From the NCBI GenBank assembly GCA_012510445.1, contig JAAZIA010000004.1, positions 1 through 55,004 of the forward strand: a stretch of 55,004 nucleotides of DNA, given 5' to 3'. The position numbers and the translations under genes are program-made. Below the pieces are notes generated by a model, which saw only the letters and a program-made list of their open reading frames with translations, did no database searches and was not told where the DNA came from. This document shows, piece after piece, positions 9,242 to 17,409 of this stretch. Origin of the DNA: Bacteroidales bacterium (GTDB lineage Bacteria; Bacteroidota; Bacteroidia; Bacteroidales; UBA932). Numbering within the stretch: the first letter of the stretch is position 1; each line of letters opens with the position of its first letter.

Positions 9242-10501
9242 ATGAAACGTTTTTTATTTGTATTTCCTTTTGTTTTTATACTCTTCTGGACAGGCTGCAT
9301 ACCACAGGATGCACCGGGGAACACTGAACTCAAGTATTTTAAAGAAGAGATAGGTTCTTTTGACTTTAGCCTTAAAGAAGGACTTTTAGAGCTATTGGCA
9401 GAAATAGGCGTAGAAGAAACAGACCCTACTATAAGTAAAGTAATAGCGTTCCTCGATAATATCCTAAGTACTCAAATGCGGGTTGTGGCTATTTCTTATA
9501 ATACTTACGATCCTTTTGGAAACCCTGTTTTAGGCACAGGGGCGTTTGTATATCCGCTGGATTTACAGGTAAGAGGTATTATTGAGGTACCTCCCATAGC
9601 CGATCTGGACCAAGAAACAAGTCCATCCATAGTCACACAAAAAGGAAGGTTCTACGTAGAGGCTTTCCCCTCTTTGCTGAAATTCATCACCATCACACCG
9701 GACATGCTGGGAGTCAACTATACGCGCCATATGCCAAGGCCTTATTTGCATGACGCCAATAGCGGATTGGTTGCCTACCATATGCGTAAGGCCGTAGAAG
9801 AATATTTACTGGAAAAAGAAAACTACCAACTGGGCAACAAAAGTATGGTTATGGGGTATTCATTGGGAGGTCCTTCCTCTTTATCCATAGCCAAATACTA
9901 CACCACAAATCCCACAGGCGTTCTAGTAGATAAAGTGTTTACCGGAGGAGGAGCTTACGACGGACTGGAAGCATTTAAAGCGTATGCCCGCACAGAAAAA
10001 AACGACTACATGGCCATCCCGTGGATTATCATTACCATGGACTACTACTACCAACTGGGATTGGATCACAGTAAAATCTTTGCCAACGGAATGGAGAACC
10101 CGGTGAATTCACCCGACCCGGCCCAAGGTGGTGATGGATATGCCTATTGGTTTGACGGCACACACGGATCGGGTAGCCTACACAGACGCTGGGGCAGCGA
10201 TTTGAGAAATTATATGCATGAAGACTTTTTCTCAGATGAGCTGAAGGGAGAGTTCGTAAAACTGGAAGCCTGTATGAAAGAAAACTCATTGGTTCGCAGT
10301 TGGACCCCGGACCCCCTGCTTGACATCCATCTGCTACACAGCAGCGAAGACAACTTAGTACCTGTAGAATGTGCCGATTATTTGTATGAAACATTCAAAG
10401 AAAAAGGTTGCTCCGTTCATTACGTTCGCACGACAGGAGACCATTACGACGCCGGCAATGAGTTTGTAATGACATCTTTATTATACCTGCTTTTAAAATA
10501 A
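9242..10501 (+). CDS. Secretory-lipase-like alpha/beta-hydrolase lipoprotein, copy 1
   Basis: A 419-residue predicted lipoprotein (lipobox FWTGC, Cys19) of an alpha/beta-hydrolase family that resembles the secretory lipase (LIP) group by the segment SYNTYDPFGNPVLGTGAF near residues 85-102. A catalytic triad can be proposed: Ser207 in GYSLGG, Asp370 in HSSEDNLVP, and His401 in TTGDHYDAG. Other blocks shared by all copies are TGGGAYDGLEAF (234-245) and GGDGYAYWF (296-304). Residues 20-80 are acidic and variable. The natural substrate, probably an ester or lipid outside the cytoplasm, is unknown. It is the first gene of a seven-copy tandem array; the next copy begins 2 bp later. Confidence 0.85.
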   Translation: MKRFLFVFPFVFILFWTGCIPQDAPGNTELKYFKEEIGSFDFSLKEGLLELLAEIGVEETDPTISKVIAFLDNILSTQMRVVAISYNTYDPFGNPVLGTGAFVYPLDLQVRGIIEVPPIADLDQETSPSIVTQKGRFYVEAFPSLLKFITITPDMLGVNYTRHMPRPYLHDANSGLVAYHMRKAVEEYLLEKENYQLGNKSMVMGYSLGGPSSLSIAKYYTTNPTGVLVDKVFTGGGAYDGLEAFKAYARTEKNDYMAIPWIIITMDYYYQLGLDHSKIFANGMENPVNSPDPAQGGDGYAYWFDGTHGSGSLHRRWGSDLRNYMHEDFFSDELKGEFVKLEACMKENSLVRSWTPDPLLDIHLLHSSEDNLVPVECADYLYETFKEKGCSVHYVRTTGDHYDAGNEFVMTSLLYLLLK

Positions 10502-10503
10502 GC

Positions 10504-11790
10504 ATGTCAAAAAGTAAAATATATGATAAACTAACAGTGCGCTGTATGTGGCTGTTTCTTGCTGCCCTTGCATTCATATGTAGCTATTGTACACCGCAGG
10601 ATACGATTGTTGATGAACCCGTATATTTTGTGGAGGAACTGGCCACGATAGATTATACCTTTGAGGAAGGGCTGCGGGCCATGTTGAGAGAGTCTGCCAT
10701 AGAAATCACAGACCCTATTTTAAACAAAATCATCAAATTCACAGACGATGTCATGAATTTGAAAATTCGTTTTGTGACTATTTCCTACAACACGTATGAT
10801 CCATTTGGGAATCCGGTTTTGGGTACGGGAGTGTTCGGTTATCCACTAGACTTAAAGGTGAAAGGCGTAGTTGAGGTGCCTCCCCTTGCAGACCTGGACC
10901 AGTTTACAAGCCCGTCCCTTATCGCAGAAAGAGGAGGCTTCTATTCTGAAGGGTATCCCACTTTGCTCAGGTACATCACCATCACACCCGATATGCTAGG
11001 GGTACGTTATACCCGCCATATGCCCAGACCCTATTTGCATCTTGTCAGCAACGGAATGGTTGCTTACCACATGCGAAAAGCCGTGGAAGAGTATTTGTGG
11101 GAAAAAGAACAGTACAAATTGAGCAACAAAAGCACGCTTCTGGGCTATTCCCTTAGTGGATCCTCTTCCATGGCTGTAGCCAAATATTATATGGAAAATC
11201 CCATAGGCATACGTGTAGATAAAATATATACAGGCGGGGGAGTTTACGATGGGCTGGCGGCATTTAAAGCCTTTGCCCGTTCAGAGAAAAGCGATTATCT
11301 GGCTATTCCCTGGATCATTCTTACCATGGATTATTACCACCAATTGGGATTGGACTACAGTAAAATTTTTACCAATGGAATGGAAAATCCTGTAAACTCT
11401 CCCAATCCGGAAGAAGGCGGGGACGGATACGCCTACTGGTTTAACGGGGACCATTGGTCCTTTAGTTTGTATGACCGTTGGGGCAGCGATTTGAGAAACT
11501 ACATGCACGAGGATTTTTTCTCAGATGAACCAAAAGGTGAGTTTGCAAAGCTGACAGATTGTATGAAGGAAAACTCTTTGGCCCTCAACTGGACCCCAAG
11601 CCCTCTGCTTGACATCCATCTGATACACACCGGTGAAGACATGTACGTTCCCGTAGAATGTGCCGATCTTCTTTACAAAACATATAAGGAAAAAGGGTGC
11701 TCCATACAATATGTAAGAACTACCGGAACCCATCACGACGCAGCCTTCGAATTGATCATAACATCCCTGCTGTACTTGTTGTTAAAATAA
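10504..11790 (+). CDS. Alpha/beta-hydrolase lipoprotein, copy 2, with altered nucleophile elbow
   Basis: A 428-residue paralog with a longer N-terminus and a lipobox ending at Cys29 (FICSYC). It keeps the candidate nucleophile Ser216, Asp379 (HTGEDMYVP) and His410 (TTGTHHDAA), but the elbow reads GYSLS rather than GxSxG: Ser218 replaces the last glycine. That position is normally kept small to allow the tight strand-turn-helix, so Ser may be tolerated, but it sets this copy apart from the other six. Spacing is 2 bp to copy 1 and 6 bp to copy 3, so cotranscription is very likely. A later ATG (10546) would shorten the charged n-region. Confidence 0.82.
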   Translation: MSKSKIYDKLTVRCMWLFLAALAFICSYCTPQDTIVDEPVYFVEELATIDYTFEEGLRAMLRESAIEITDPILNKIIKFTDDVMNLKIRFVTISYNTYDPFGNPVLGTGVFGYPLDLKVKGVVEVPPLADLDQFTSPSLIAERGGFYSEGYPTLLRYITITPDMLGVRYTRHMPRPYLHLVSNGMVAYHMRKAVEEYLWEKEQYKLSNKSTLLGYSLSGSSSMAVAKYYMENPIGIRVDKIYTGGGVYDGLAAFKAFARSEKSDYLAIPWIILTMDYYHQLGLDYSKIFTNGMENPVNSPNPEEGGDGYAYWFNGDHWSFSLYDRWGSDLRNYMHEDFFSDEPKGEFAKLTDCMKENSLALNWTPSPLLDIHLIHTGEDMYVPVECADLLYKTYKEKGCSIQYVRTTGTHHDAAFELIITSLLYLLLK

Positions 11791-11796
11791 TAAGAT

Positions 11797-13056
11797 ATGC
11801 AAAGACACTACGTGTGCCTACTACTTGTTATCGTTTCTTTTTTATGGATCAGTTGCTCTCCGCAGGATGCGCCGGTGGATGAGCCCAAATATTTTGTAGA
11901 AGAACTAGCCATCCTGGATCTGACCCTTAAAGATTGGCTGAACGATATGCTGGCTGACTTTGGAGACGAAATGGATGAACTGGAGGTAGATGATATCATA
12001 GATTTTATAGACAGGGTGCTTAGTCCTAAGTTGCGCATTGTGGCCATTTCTTATAATACCCGGGATCATTTCGGGAATCCTGTATTAGGAACGGGTTGCT
12101 TTGTATACCCGTTGGAATTAAAACCCAAAGGTGTGGTAGAAATGACCCCCATAGGAGATCTGGACCAGGAAACCAGCCCAACCCTTGTCGTAGAAAAAGG
12201 AAATTTTTACATAGAGTCTTTCCCTTCATTATTCAATTACATCACCATAACACCCGATATGCTGGGTGTCAGGTACACACGCCACATGCCCCGCCCTGTC
12301 ATGCTAGACCACAATTCCGGACTGGTAGCTTACCACATGCGTAAAGCGGTAGAAGAATACCTGCTTATAAAAGAAAACTACAGGATGAGCAACCGCAGCA
12401 TCATCATAGGCTACTCGCATGGAGGCCCCACAGCATTGTCCCTGGCCAAATACTATTCACAAAATCCCACAGGCATTAAAATAGATATGGTATATACCGG
12501 CGGTGGTCCCTACGACGGAATAGAAGCCTTTAAAGCATTTGCCCGTACAGAAAGAAATGATTATCCGGCCATCCCATGGATTCCTATTTCCATGAATTAT
12601 TACTACCAATTAGATCTTGATTTTAGCAAAATATTCACCAATGGAATGGAAAATCCGATAGATTCTCCGGACCCGCTGGAAGGCGGCGACGGATACGCAT
12701 ACTGGTTTAACGGTGCACACTGGTCGAGCAAATTGCGTAACCGCTGGGGTAACGATTTGAGGTATTACATGCACCCCGATTTCTTTTCTGGACAACTAAA
12801 AGGTGAATTTTTGAAAATGCAGGAATGTTTAGAAGAAAATTCTATTGCCCTCAACTGGACACCCCCTCCGTTACTGGAAATTCACTTGCTGCACGGTAGT
12901 GAAGACACGTTCGTTCCCGTAGAATGTTCTGATTTTCTTTATAAAACATATAAGGAAAAAGGGTGTTCCATTCAGTACGAACGCATCACCGGAAACCACC
13001 ACGAAGCCGGTTTTGAATTTATAAAAAAGGCTGCGTTGTATCTATTGTTAAAATAA
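11797..13056 (+). CDS. Alpha/beta-hydrolase lipoprotein, copy 3
   Basis: A 419-residue paralog with lipobox LWISC (Cys20), elbow GYSHGG (Ser207), Asp370 in HGSEDTFVP and His401 in ITGNHHEAG. It is the closest relative of copy 4: both start with MQRH, both have CSPQDAP after the lipobox, and long stretches of DNA are nearly identical, for example around 12608 and 13878. This points to the most recent duplication in the array. The mature start C-x-P-[QH]-[DE] is shared by copies 1-6 and may act in sorting, although it is less acidic than described Bacteroidota surface-export signals. Confidence 0.84.
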   Translation: MQRHYVCLLLVIVSFLWISCSPQDAPVDEPKYFVEELAILDLTLKDWLNDMLADFGDEMDELEVDDIIDFIDRVLSPKLRIVAISYNTRDHFGNPVLGTGCFVYPLELKPKGVVEMTPIGDLDQETSPTLVVEKGNFYIESFPSLFNYITITPDMLGVRYTRHMPRPVMLDHNSGLVAYHMRKAVEEYLLIKENYRMSNRSIIIGYSHGGPTALSLAKYYSQNPTGIKIDMVYTGGGPYDGIEAFKAFARTERNDYPAIPWIPISMNYYYQLDLDFSKIFTNGMENPIDSPDPLEGGDGYAYWFNGAHWSSKLRNRWGNDLRYYMHPDFFSGQLKGEFLKMQECLEENSIALNWTPPPLLEIHLLHGSEDTFVPVECSDFLYKTYKEKGCSIQYERITGNHHEAGFEFIKKAALYLLLK

Positions 13057-13063
13057 TCAGGAT

Positions 13064-14323
13064 ATGCAAAGACACCACGTGTTCCGACTCCTTGTTATCG
13101 TTTCCTTTTTATGGATCGGTTGTTCTCCGCAAGATGCGCCTAAAGAAGAACCCAAATACTTTGTAGAAGAACTGGCCACTCTGGATTTGACCCTTAAAGA
13201 TTGGTTGAAAGATATGTTGAAGGAGTTTGGAAAAAACGTGCCAAATCTTGATGTAGATGATATCATCGATCTTATTGACAGAGTCCTCAGCCCCAAAATG
13301 CGCATTGTCGCTATCTCGTACAATACCCGGGATCATTTTGGAAATCCTGTATTGGGAACAGGCTGCTTCGTTTACCCGTTGGATTTAAAGCCCAGGGGTG
13401 TAGTAGAAATGTCCACTATTGGAAACCTGGACCAGGAAACCTGTCCAACTACCGATGTGCAAAAGGGTATCTTTTATATGGAATCTTTTCCTTCCATATT
13501 CAATTACATCACCATTACTCCCGATATGTTGGGCGTACTGTACACACGCCATTTACCTCGTCCTATTTTATTAGATCACAATTCCGGACTGGTAAGTTAC
13601 CACATGCGTAAAGCTGTGGAAGAATACCTGCTGGAAAAAGAAAACTACCGGATGAGCAACCGCAGCATCATCATGGGGTATTCACAAGGAGGGCCGGCGG
13701 CGCTATCTGTCGCCAAATACTATATGGAAAACCCTACAAGTGTTCAGGTGGATATGGTATATACCGGCGGTGGTGCCTACGACGGCATGGAAGCTTTAAA
13801 AGCACTTGCCCGTACAGAAAGAAATGATTACCTGGCCATTCCCTGGATCCCCATTTCCATGAATTACTATTATCAATTAGATCTTGATTTTAGCAAAATA
13901 TTCACCAACGGGATGGAAAATCCGGTAGATTCTCCGGAGCCGCTGGAGGGTGGCGACGGATACGCCTACTGGTTTAACGGCACGCACCGGTCCAGCCAAT
14001 TGCGTAACCGCTGGGGTACCGATTTAAGGAATTATATGCACCCGGATTTCTTTTCCGATCAATCCAAGGGTGAGTTTTTGAAAATGCAGGCAAGTCTGGA
14101 AGAAAATTCCCTTGTCCTCAACTGGACACCCCCTCCGTTCCTGGAAATTTACCTGCTACACAGCAGTGAAGATACGTTTGTTCCTGTAGAATGTTCCGAT
14201 TTTCTATACAAAAAATACAAGGAAAAAGGCTGCTCCATTCAATATGAGCGCATTACCGGAAACCACCACGAAGGCGGTTTTGAATTTATAAAAAAAGCCG
14301 CTGCGTATTTATTAATCAAATAG
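13064..14323 (+). CDS. Alpha/beta-hydrolase lipoprotein, copy 4
   Basis: A 419-residue paralog with lipobox LWIGC (Cys20), elbow GYSQGG (Ser207), Asp370 in HSSEDTFVP and His401 in ITGNHHEGG. It begins 7 bp after copy 3 and is its near twin. Most differences from copy 3 lie in the variable N-terminal segment (residues 48-70) and around 120-145. It is followed by 54 bp of A/T-rich DNA, the largest gap between adjacent copies 1-5, where a second internal promoter could lie (TATCTTTC near 14364 is a weak box). Confidence 0.84.
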   Translation: MQRHHVFRLLVIVSFLWIGCSPQDAPKEEPKYFVEELATLDLTLKDWLKDMLKEFGKNVPNLDVDDIIDLIDRVLSPKMRIVAISYNTRDHFGNPVLGTGCFVYPLDLKPRGVVEMSTIGNLDQETCPTTDVQKGIFYMESFPSIFNYITITPDMLGVLYTRHLPRPILLDHNSGLVSYHMRKAVEEYLLEKENYRMSNRSIIMGYSQGGPAALSVAKYYMENPTSVQVDMVYTGGGAYDGMEALKALARTERNDYLAIPWIPISMNYYYQLDLDFSKIFTNGMENPVDSPEPLEGGDGYAYWFNGTHRSSQLRNRWGTDLRNYMHPDFFSDQSKGEFLKMQASLEENSLVLNWTPPPFLEIYLLHSSEDTFVPVECSDFLYKKYKEKGCSIQYERITGNHHEGGFEFIKKAAAYLLIK

Positions 14324-14377
14324 CCTCACATAATTTTTAAAAGATTTATATATTTACTTGATTTATCTTTCATTCCT

Positions 14378-15655
14378 ATGTTGAGAAGATTCTTTAGTTC
14401 AAGCATTATTATTTTGCTTCTCATCTTTTTCAGGGGGTGTATGCCCCATGAAAAACCGGACACCACTGAGCCTCAATTCCTTGTAGAAGAGCTTGTTGTG
14501 TGGGATTTTACGGTAGAATACGCCATAGAGTCTCTCCCAGAAGTGGTGGCCGAGCTAAACTTTGCCCTTCCGGAAGGTTCTATAGACGGAGCCAAGCAGT
14601 TCTTTAAAGGAAGCCTCCAAAAAGAAATCAGGGGTGTAGCCCTCTCTTATAACACCATTGACCCTTTTGGGGACCCGGTTTTGGCTACCGGTGCATTTTT
14701 TTATCCCAAGGATATGAAACCAAGAGGGATTGTAGAGATACCTCCTATAGCACAAATGAATGACAGCCAAGCACCTTCATTGTACGTGGAACGAAAAAAA
14801 TTTGCTCTTGAAAGTCTGCCCTCTTTACTCAGCTATATTACCATTAGCCCGGATTTTGTAGGTGTACACTATACAGAACATTGGCCACGACCTTATTTGT
14901 TGGACGAAAATGCAGGATATGTGGCGTTCCATTTCAGAAAAGCCGTGGAAGAATATTTGTTGATTCATGAAAACTATCGGTTGTCCAATAAAAGCACCAT
15001 TATGGGGTACTCCCTGGGAGGAGGTACAGCCATGGCCATGGCAGCCCACTACGGCAAACACAATACTGGCATCAAAGTAGATAAGGTCTATACAGGTGGC
15101 GGAGTGTATGACGGACTGGAAGCATTCAGAGCATATGCAAGAAAAGAAAAGAATGATTACCAATCCATCCCAATGGTTATTATTGGTCTGAACGTGTTTT
15201 ACAACTTAAATCTGGATTACACCAAATTGTTTATTAACGGAATGGAAAATCCGGTAAATTCCCCCGATCCGGAAGAAGGAGGAGACGGCTACGCTTGGTG
15301 GTTCAGTGGCAAAAGAAGCCTTGAAAGCATATACAGACGCTGGGGTAGCAATTTAAGGGATTATATGCATCCTGATTTCTTTTCCGATGAATTACAAGGG
15401 GAATTTTTGAAACTCAAAGAACCCCTAGAGCAAAACTCCATTGTGTATAACAATTGGAATCCGGGTATTTCTACAGAAATACACCTGATTCACTCCAAAG
15501 ATGATAATTTAATTCCGGTAGAATGTGCTGACCTTCTTTACAAAGAATATAAAAAGAAGGGGTATCCCATTACATATACACGTACTACAGGGAACCACTA
15601 CGATGCCGGATTTCATTTTGTATTAACAGCTGCTTTATATTTACTAATTAAATAA
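14378..15655 (+). CDS. Alpha/beta-hydrolase lipoprotein, copy 5
   Basis: A 425-residue paralog with lipobox FFRGC (Cys21), elbow GYSLGG (Ser212), acid in HSKDDNLIP and base in TTGNHYDAG. With copy 6 it forms a second subfamily: both have CxPHE/D after the lipobox, FxPKDxK in place of YPLDLK, EHWPRPYLL or ESWPRPYLL instead of RHMPRP, and WWFSG instead of YWFNG. It is followed by four microprotein ORFs before copy 6; the first starts 6 bp after this stop. Confidence 0.84.
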   Translation: MLRRFFSSSIIILLLIFFRGCMPHEKPDTTEPQFLVEELVVWDFTVEYAIESLPEVVAELNFALPEGSIDGAKQFFKGSLQKEIRGVALSYNTIDPFGDPVLATGAFFYPKDMKPRGIVEIPPIAQMNDSQAPSLYVERKKFALESLPSLLSYITISPDFVGVHYTEHWPRPYLLDENAGYVAFHFRKAVEEYLLIHENYRLSNKSTIMGYSLGGGTAMAMAAHYGKHNTGIKVDKVYTGGGVYDGLEAFRAYARKEKNDYQSIPMVIIGLNVFYNLNLDYTKLFINGMENPVNSPDPEEGGDGYAWWFSGKRSLESIYRRWGSNLRDYMHPDFFSDELQGEFLKLKEPLEQNSIVYNNWNPGISTEIHLIHSKDDNLIPVECADLLYKEYKKKGYPITYTRTTGNHYDAGFHFVLTAALYLLIK

Positions 15656-15661
15656 AAAACT

Positions 15662-15799
15662 ATGACAAGACTTACAGCTGATCCCCATTGGATTTGGAAA
15701 ATGTTCGCTATTATGGGGCCGCTATTTACCCTCATAGGCCATCTTTGGTATGCATGGGGGTTCGAAATTATTTCCCGTATAGTGGGATGGATTTTATAA
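15662..15799 (+). CDS. Predicted single-pass membrane microprotein 1 (45 aa)
   Basis: A 45-codon ORF starting 6 bp after hydrolase copy 5. It has a short polar N-terminus (MTRLTADPHW) and a hydrophobic helix containing WKMFAIMGPLFTLIG, followed by a second hydrophobic patch. It aligns with the third microprotein: both have HW, then K-[IM]-[FL], then MxGPLxTLI. No known family is recognised. Support comes from an intact start and stop, similarity to its three neighbours and regular spacing. It could be a small membrane or regulatory peptide acting with the hydrolases, or the remnant of a repeat. Confidence 0.55.
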   Translation: MTRLTADPHWIWKMFAIMGPLFTLIGHLWYAWGFEIISRIVGWIL

Positions 15800-15819
15800 T
15801 ACCCTTATTAAAAACAATT

Positions 15820-15900
15820 ATGGAAACTGTATATACATTTCTTGCCTTATTGGGAATGATGATGTCTTTACTGGCATCCATTTTCCTAATTCTGTTCTAA
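15820..15900 (+). CDS. Predicted membrane microprotein 2 (26 aa)
   Basis: A 26-codon ORF, almost all hydrophobic after METVYTF, with ALLGMMMSLLASIFLILF. A glycine followed by three residues and then S-L-L matches the G-x-x-x-[ST]-[LF]-[IL] pattern of the other three microproteins. It starts 20 nt after the first one, after an A-rich linker (AAAAACAATT before ATG). The frame stays open upstream to 15688, but the internal ATG gives the product that matches its neighbours in size and pattern. Confidence 0.5.
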   Translation: METVYTFLALLGMMMSLLASIFLILF

Positions 15901-15919
15901 CCCATTTATAAATAACAAT

Positions 15920-16012
15920 ATGGTAATACATTGGAATTTGATTTTTAAAATACTAGGTATGGTGGGCCCCCTACTTACCTTGATTAGTCTCATTCTTTTG
16001 GTTTGGGCTTAA
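15920..16012 (+). CDS. Predicted membrane microprotein 3 (30 aa)
   Basis: A 30-codon ORF with the clearest resemblance to microprotein 1: IHWNLIFKILGMVGPLL, then TLISLILLVWA. It has one predicted transmembrane helix with a single Lys at its N-terminal edge. It starts 19 nt after microprotein 2, with an upstream linker (AAATAACAAT) similar to the previous one. Function unknown. Confidence 0.55.
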   Translation: MVIHWNLIFKILGMVGPLLTLISLILLVWA

Positions 16013-16030
16013 TACAATACAACTATTGAT

Positions 16031-16108
16031 ATGGATTTGATTTCTAAAATACTCGTTATCATAGGCTTCATCATGTCTTTTTTAGCCTTGGTATTTTTAG
16101 GCTTTTAA
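16031..16108 (+). CDS. Predicted membrane microprotein 4 (25 aa)
   Basis: A 25-codon ORF encoding MDLISKILVIIGFIMSF and then LALVFLGF. The S-K-I-L start and the G-x-x-x-S-F-L pattern align with microproteins 1 and 3. It lies 18 nt after microprotein 3 and ends 5 nt before hydrolase copy 6, so the four ORFs form an even series (20, 19 and 18 nt linkers) within the array transcript. Confidence 0.52.
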   Translation: MDLISKILVIIGFIMSFLALVFLGF

Positions 16109-16113
16109 TTAGT

Positions 16114-17409
16114 ATGAATCTTTTAAACACTGTGAAGAAAGTATTGTTTATAGGTACTTTCTTTACAACCCTCCTTTTTACGGGGAGTGGATGTACACCT
16201 CATGATAATACCCGGGAAGAAACTTCCGAGTATCTGATAGAGGTCCTTGACATTTGGGAGTTTACTACAGGTTTTGCTTTTGACACTGTACTGAATCTCA
16301 TAGGCGATTTTGGAGGTGCTCTTTCTGCAGAGGTGAAAGAGAAAGTCACAGCTGTTTTTGACAAAAAGCTCAGCAAAATCATCTATGGCGTAGCCATATC
16401 GTACAATACCTTAGATCCTTTTGGAAACCCGGTCGTTGCTACCGGTGTTTTCTTTTATCCAAAAGACCTGAAAGTAAAAGGCGTACTGGAAATCCCTCCC
16501 ATTGCCAATATGCACAAAGCCGATGTAGCCTCTTTATATATTAAAGACAGGCAGCTGGCTCTGGAAAGCATGCCCTGTATGATGGGTTATATTACACTAA
16601 ACCCCGATTTTATTGGTGTGCGTTATACAGAAAGTTGGCCGCGCCCCTACCTTCTGGCAGAAAACGCGGGATTGGCTGCATATCATTTCAGAAAGGCAGT
16701 AGCTGAATACCTCCTGCAAGAAGAACGGTTCCGTTTGCCTAACCGCAGTACCCTGGTAGGTTATTCCTTGGGAGGAAGTACTTCTTTGGCCATAGCCGCT
16801 TATTACGAACGCAATAATACAGGCATTACAGTAGACCAAATATATACCGGAGGCGGAGTCTATGACGGATTAGAAGCATTTCAAGCATATAGACGTACAG
16901 AAAGAAGTGAATACCAAGCCATCCCTCAAGTCATTATGGCTATAAACCATTACTATGATTTGAATCTGGATTTCACAAAAATTTTTATAAACGGCATGGA
17001 GAATTCGGAAATGAATCCCAATCCGGAAGAAGGAGGTGACGGCTATGCCTGGTGGTTTAGCGGACAACAAGACATGAATGCCATTCATTGGCGCTGGGGC
17101 AGTGATTTGAGGACGTATATGCATCCCGACTTTTTCTCTGAAGAGTTGAAAGGCGAATTTAAGAAGCTCAAAGCCCCACTGGAGTGTAACTCCATAGCAT
17201 TAAGTGACTGGGCGCCAAGTCCGTTTACAGAAGTATACCTGACTCATTCAAAAGAAGATAATTTCATCCCTGTAGAAGGGGCAGACCTTTTATACAAAGA
17301 GTACAAAAAGAAAGGTTGCTCTATTTTTTATAACCGCACCACAGGCACCCACGGAGATGCAGCATTGGAATTTATCCTATCGGGCCTGCTTTATTTAATG
17401 ATACGATGA
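16114..17409 (+). CDS. Alpha/beta-hydrolase lipoprotein, copy 6
   Basis: A 431-residue paralog with a longer signal peptide and lipobox ending at Cys27 (TGSGC). Its elbow is GYSLGG, the acid lies in HSKEDNFIP and the base in TTGTHGDAA. It belongs with copy 5. It starts 5 bp after the fourth microprotein and its last 4 bases (ATGA) overlap the start of copy 7, which suggests translational coupling. Confidence 0.84.
   Translation: MNLLNTVKKVLFIGTFFTTLLFTGSGCTPHDNTREETSEYLIEVLDIWEFTTGFAFDTVLNLIGDFGGALSAEVKEKVTAVFDKKLSKIIYGVAISYNTLDPFGNPVVATGVFFYPKDLKVKGVLEIPPIANMHKADVASLYIKDRQLALESMPCMMGYITLNPDFIGVRYTESWPRPYLLAENAGLAAYHFRKAVAEYLLQEERFRLPNRSTLVGYSLGGSTSLAIAAYYERNNTGITVDQIYTGGGVYDGLEAFQAYRRTERSEYQAIPQVIMAINHYYDLNLDFTKIFINGMENSEMNPNPEEGGDGYAWWFSGQQDMNAIHWRWGSDLRTYMHPDFFSEELKGEFKKLKAPLECNSIALSDWAPSPFTEVYLTHSKEDNFIPVEGADLLYKEYKKKGCSIFYNRTTGTHGDAALEFILSGLLYLMIR

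Noticed and set aside
15688-15900. Single 70-codon protein covering microprotein 2
   Set aside because: It overlaps microprotein 1 in another frame. The internal ATG at 15820 gives a product and linker that match the other three members.
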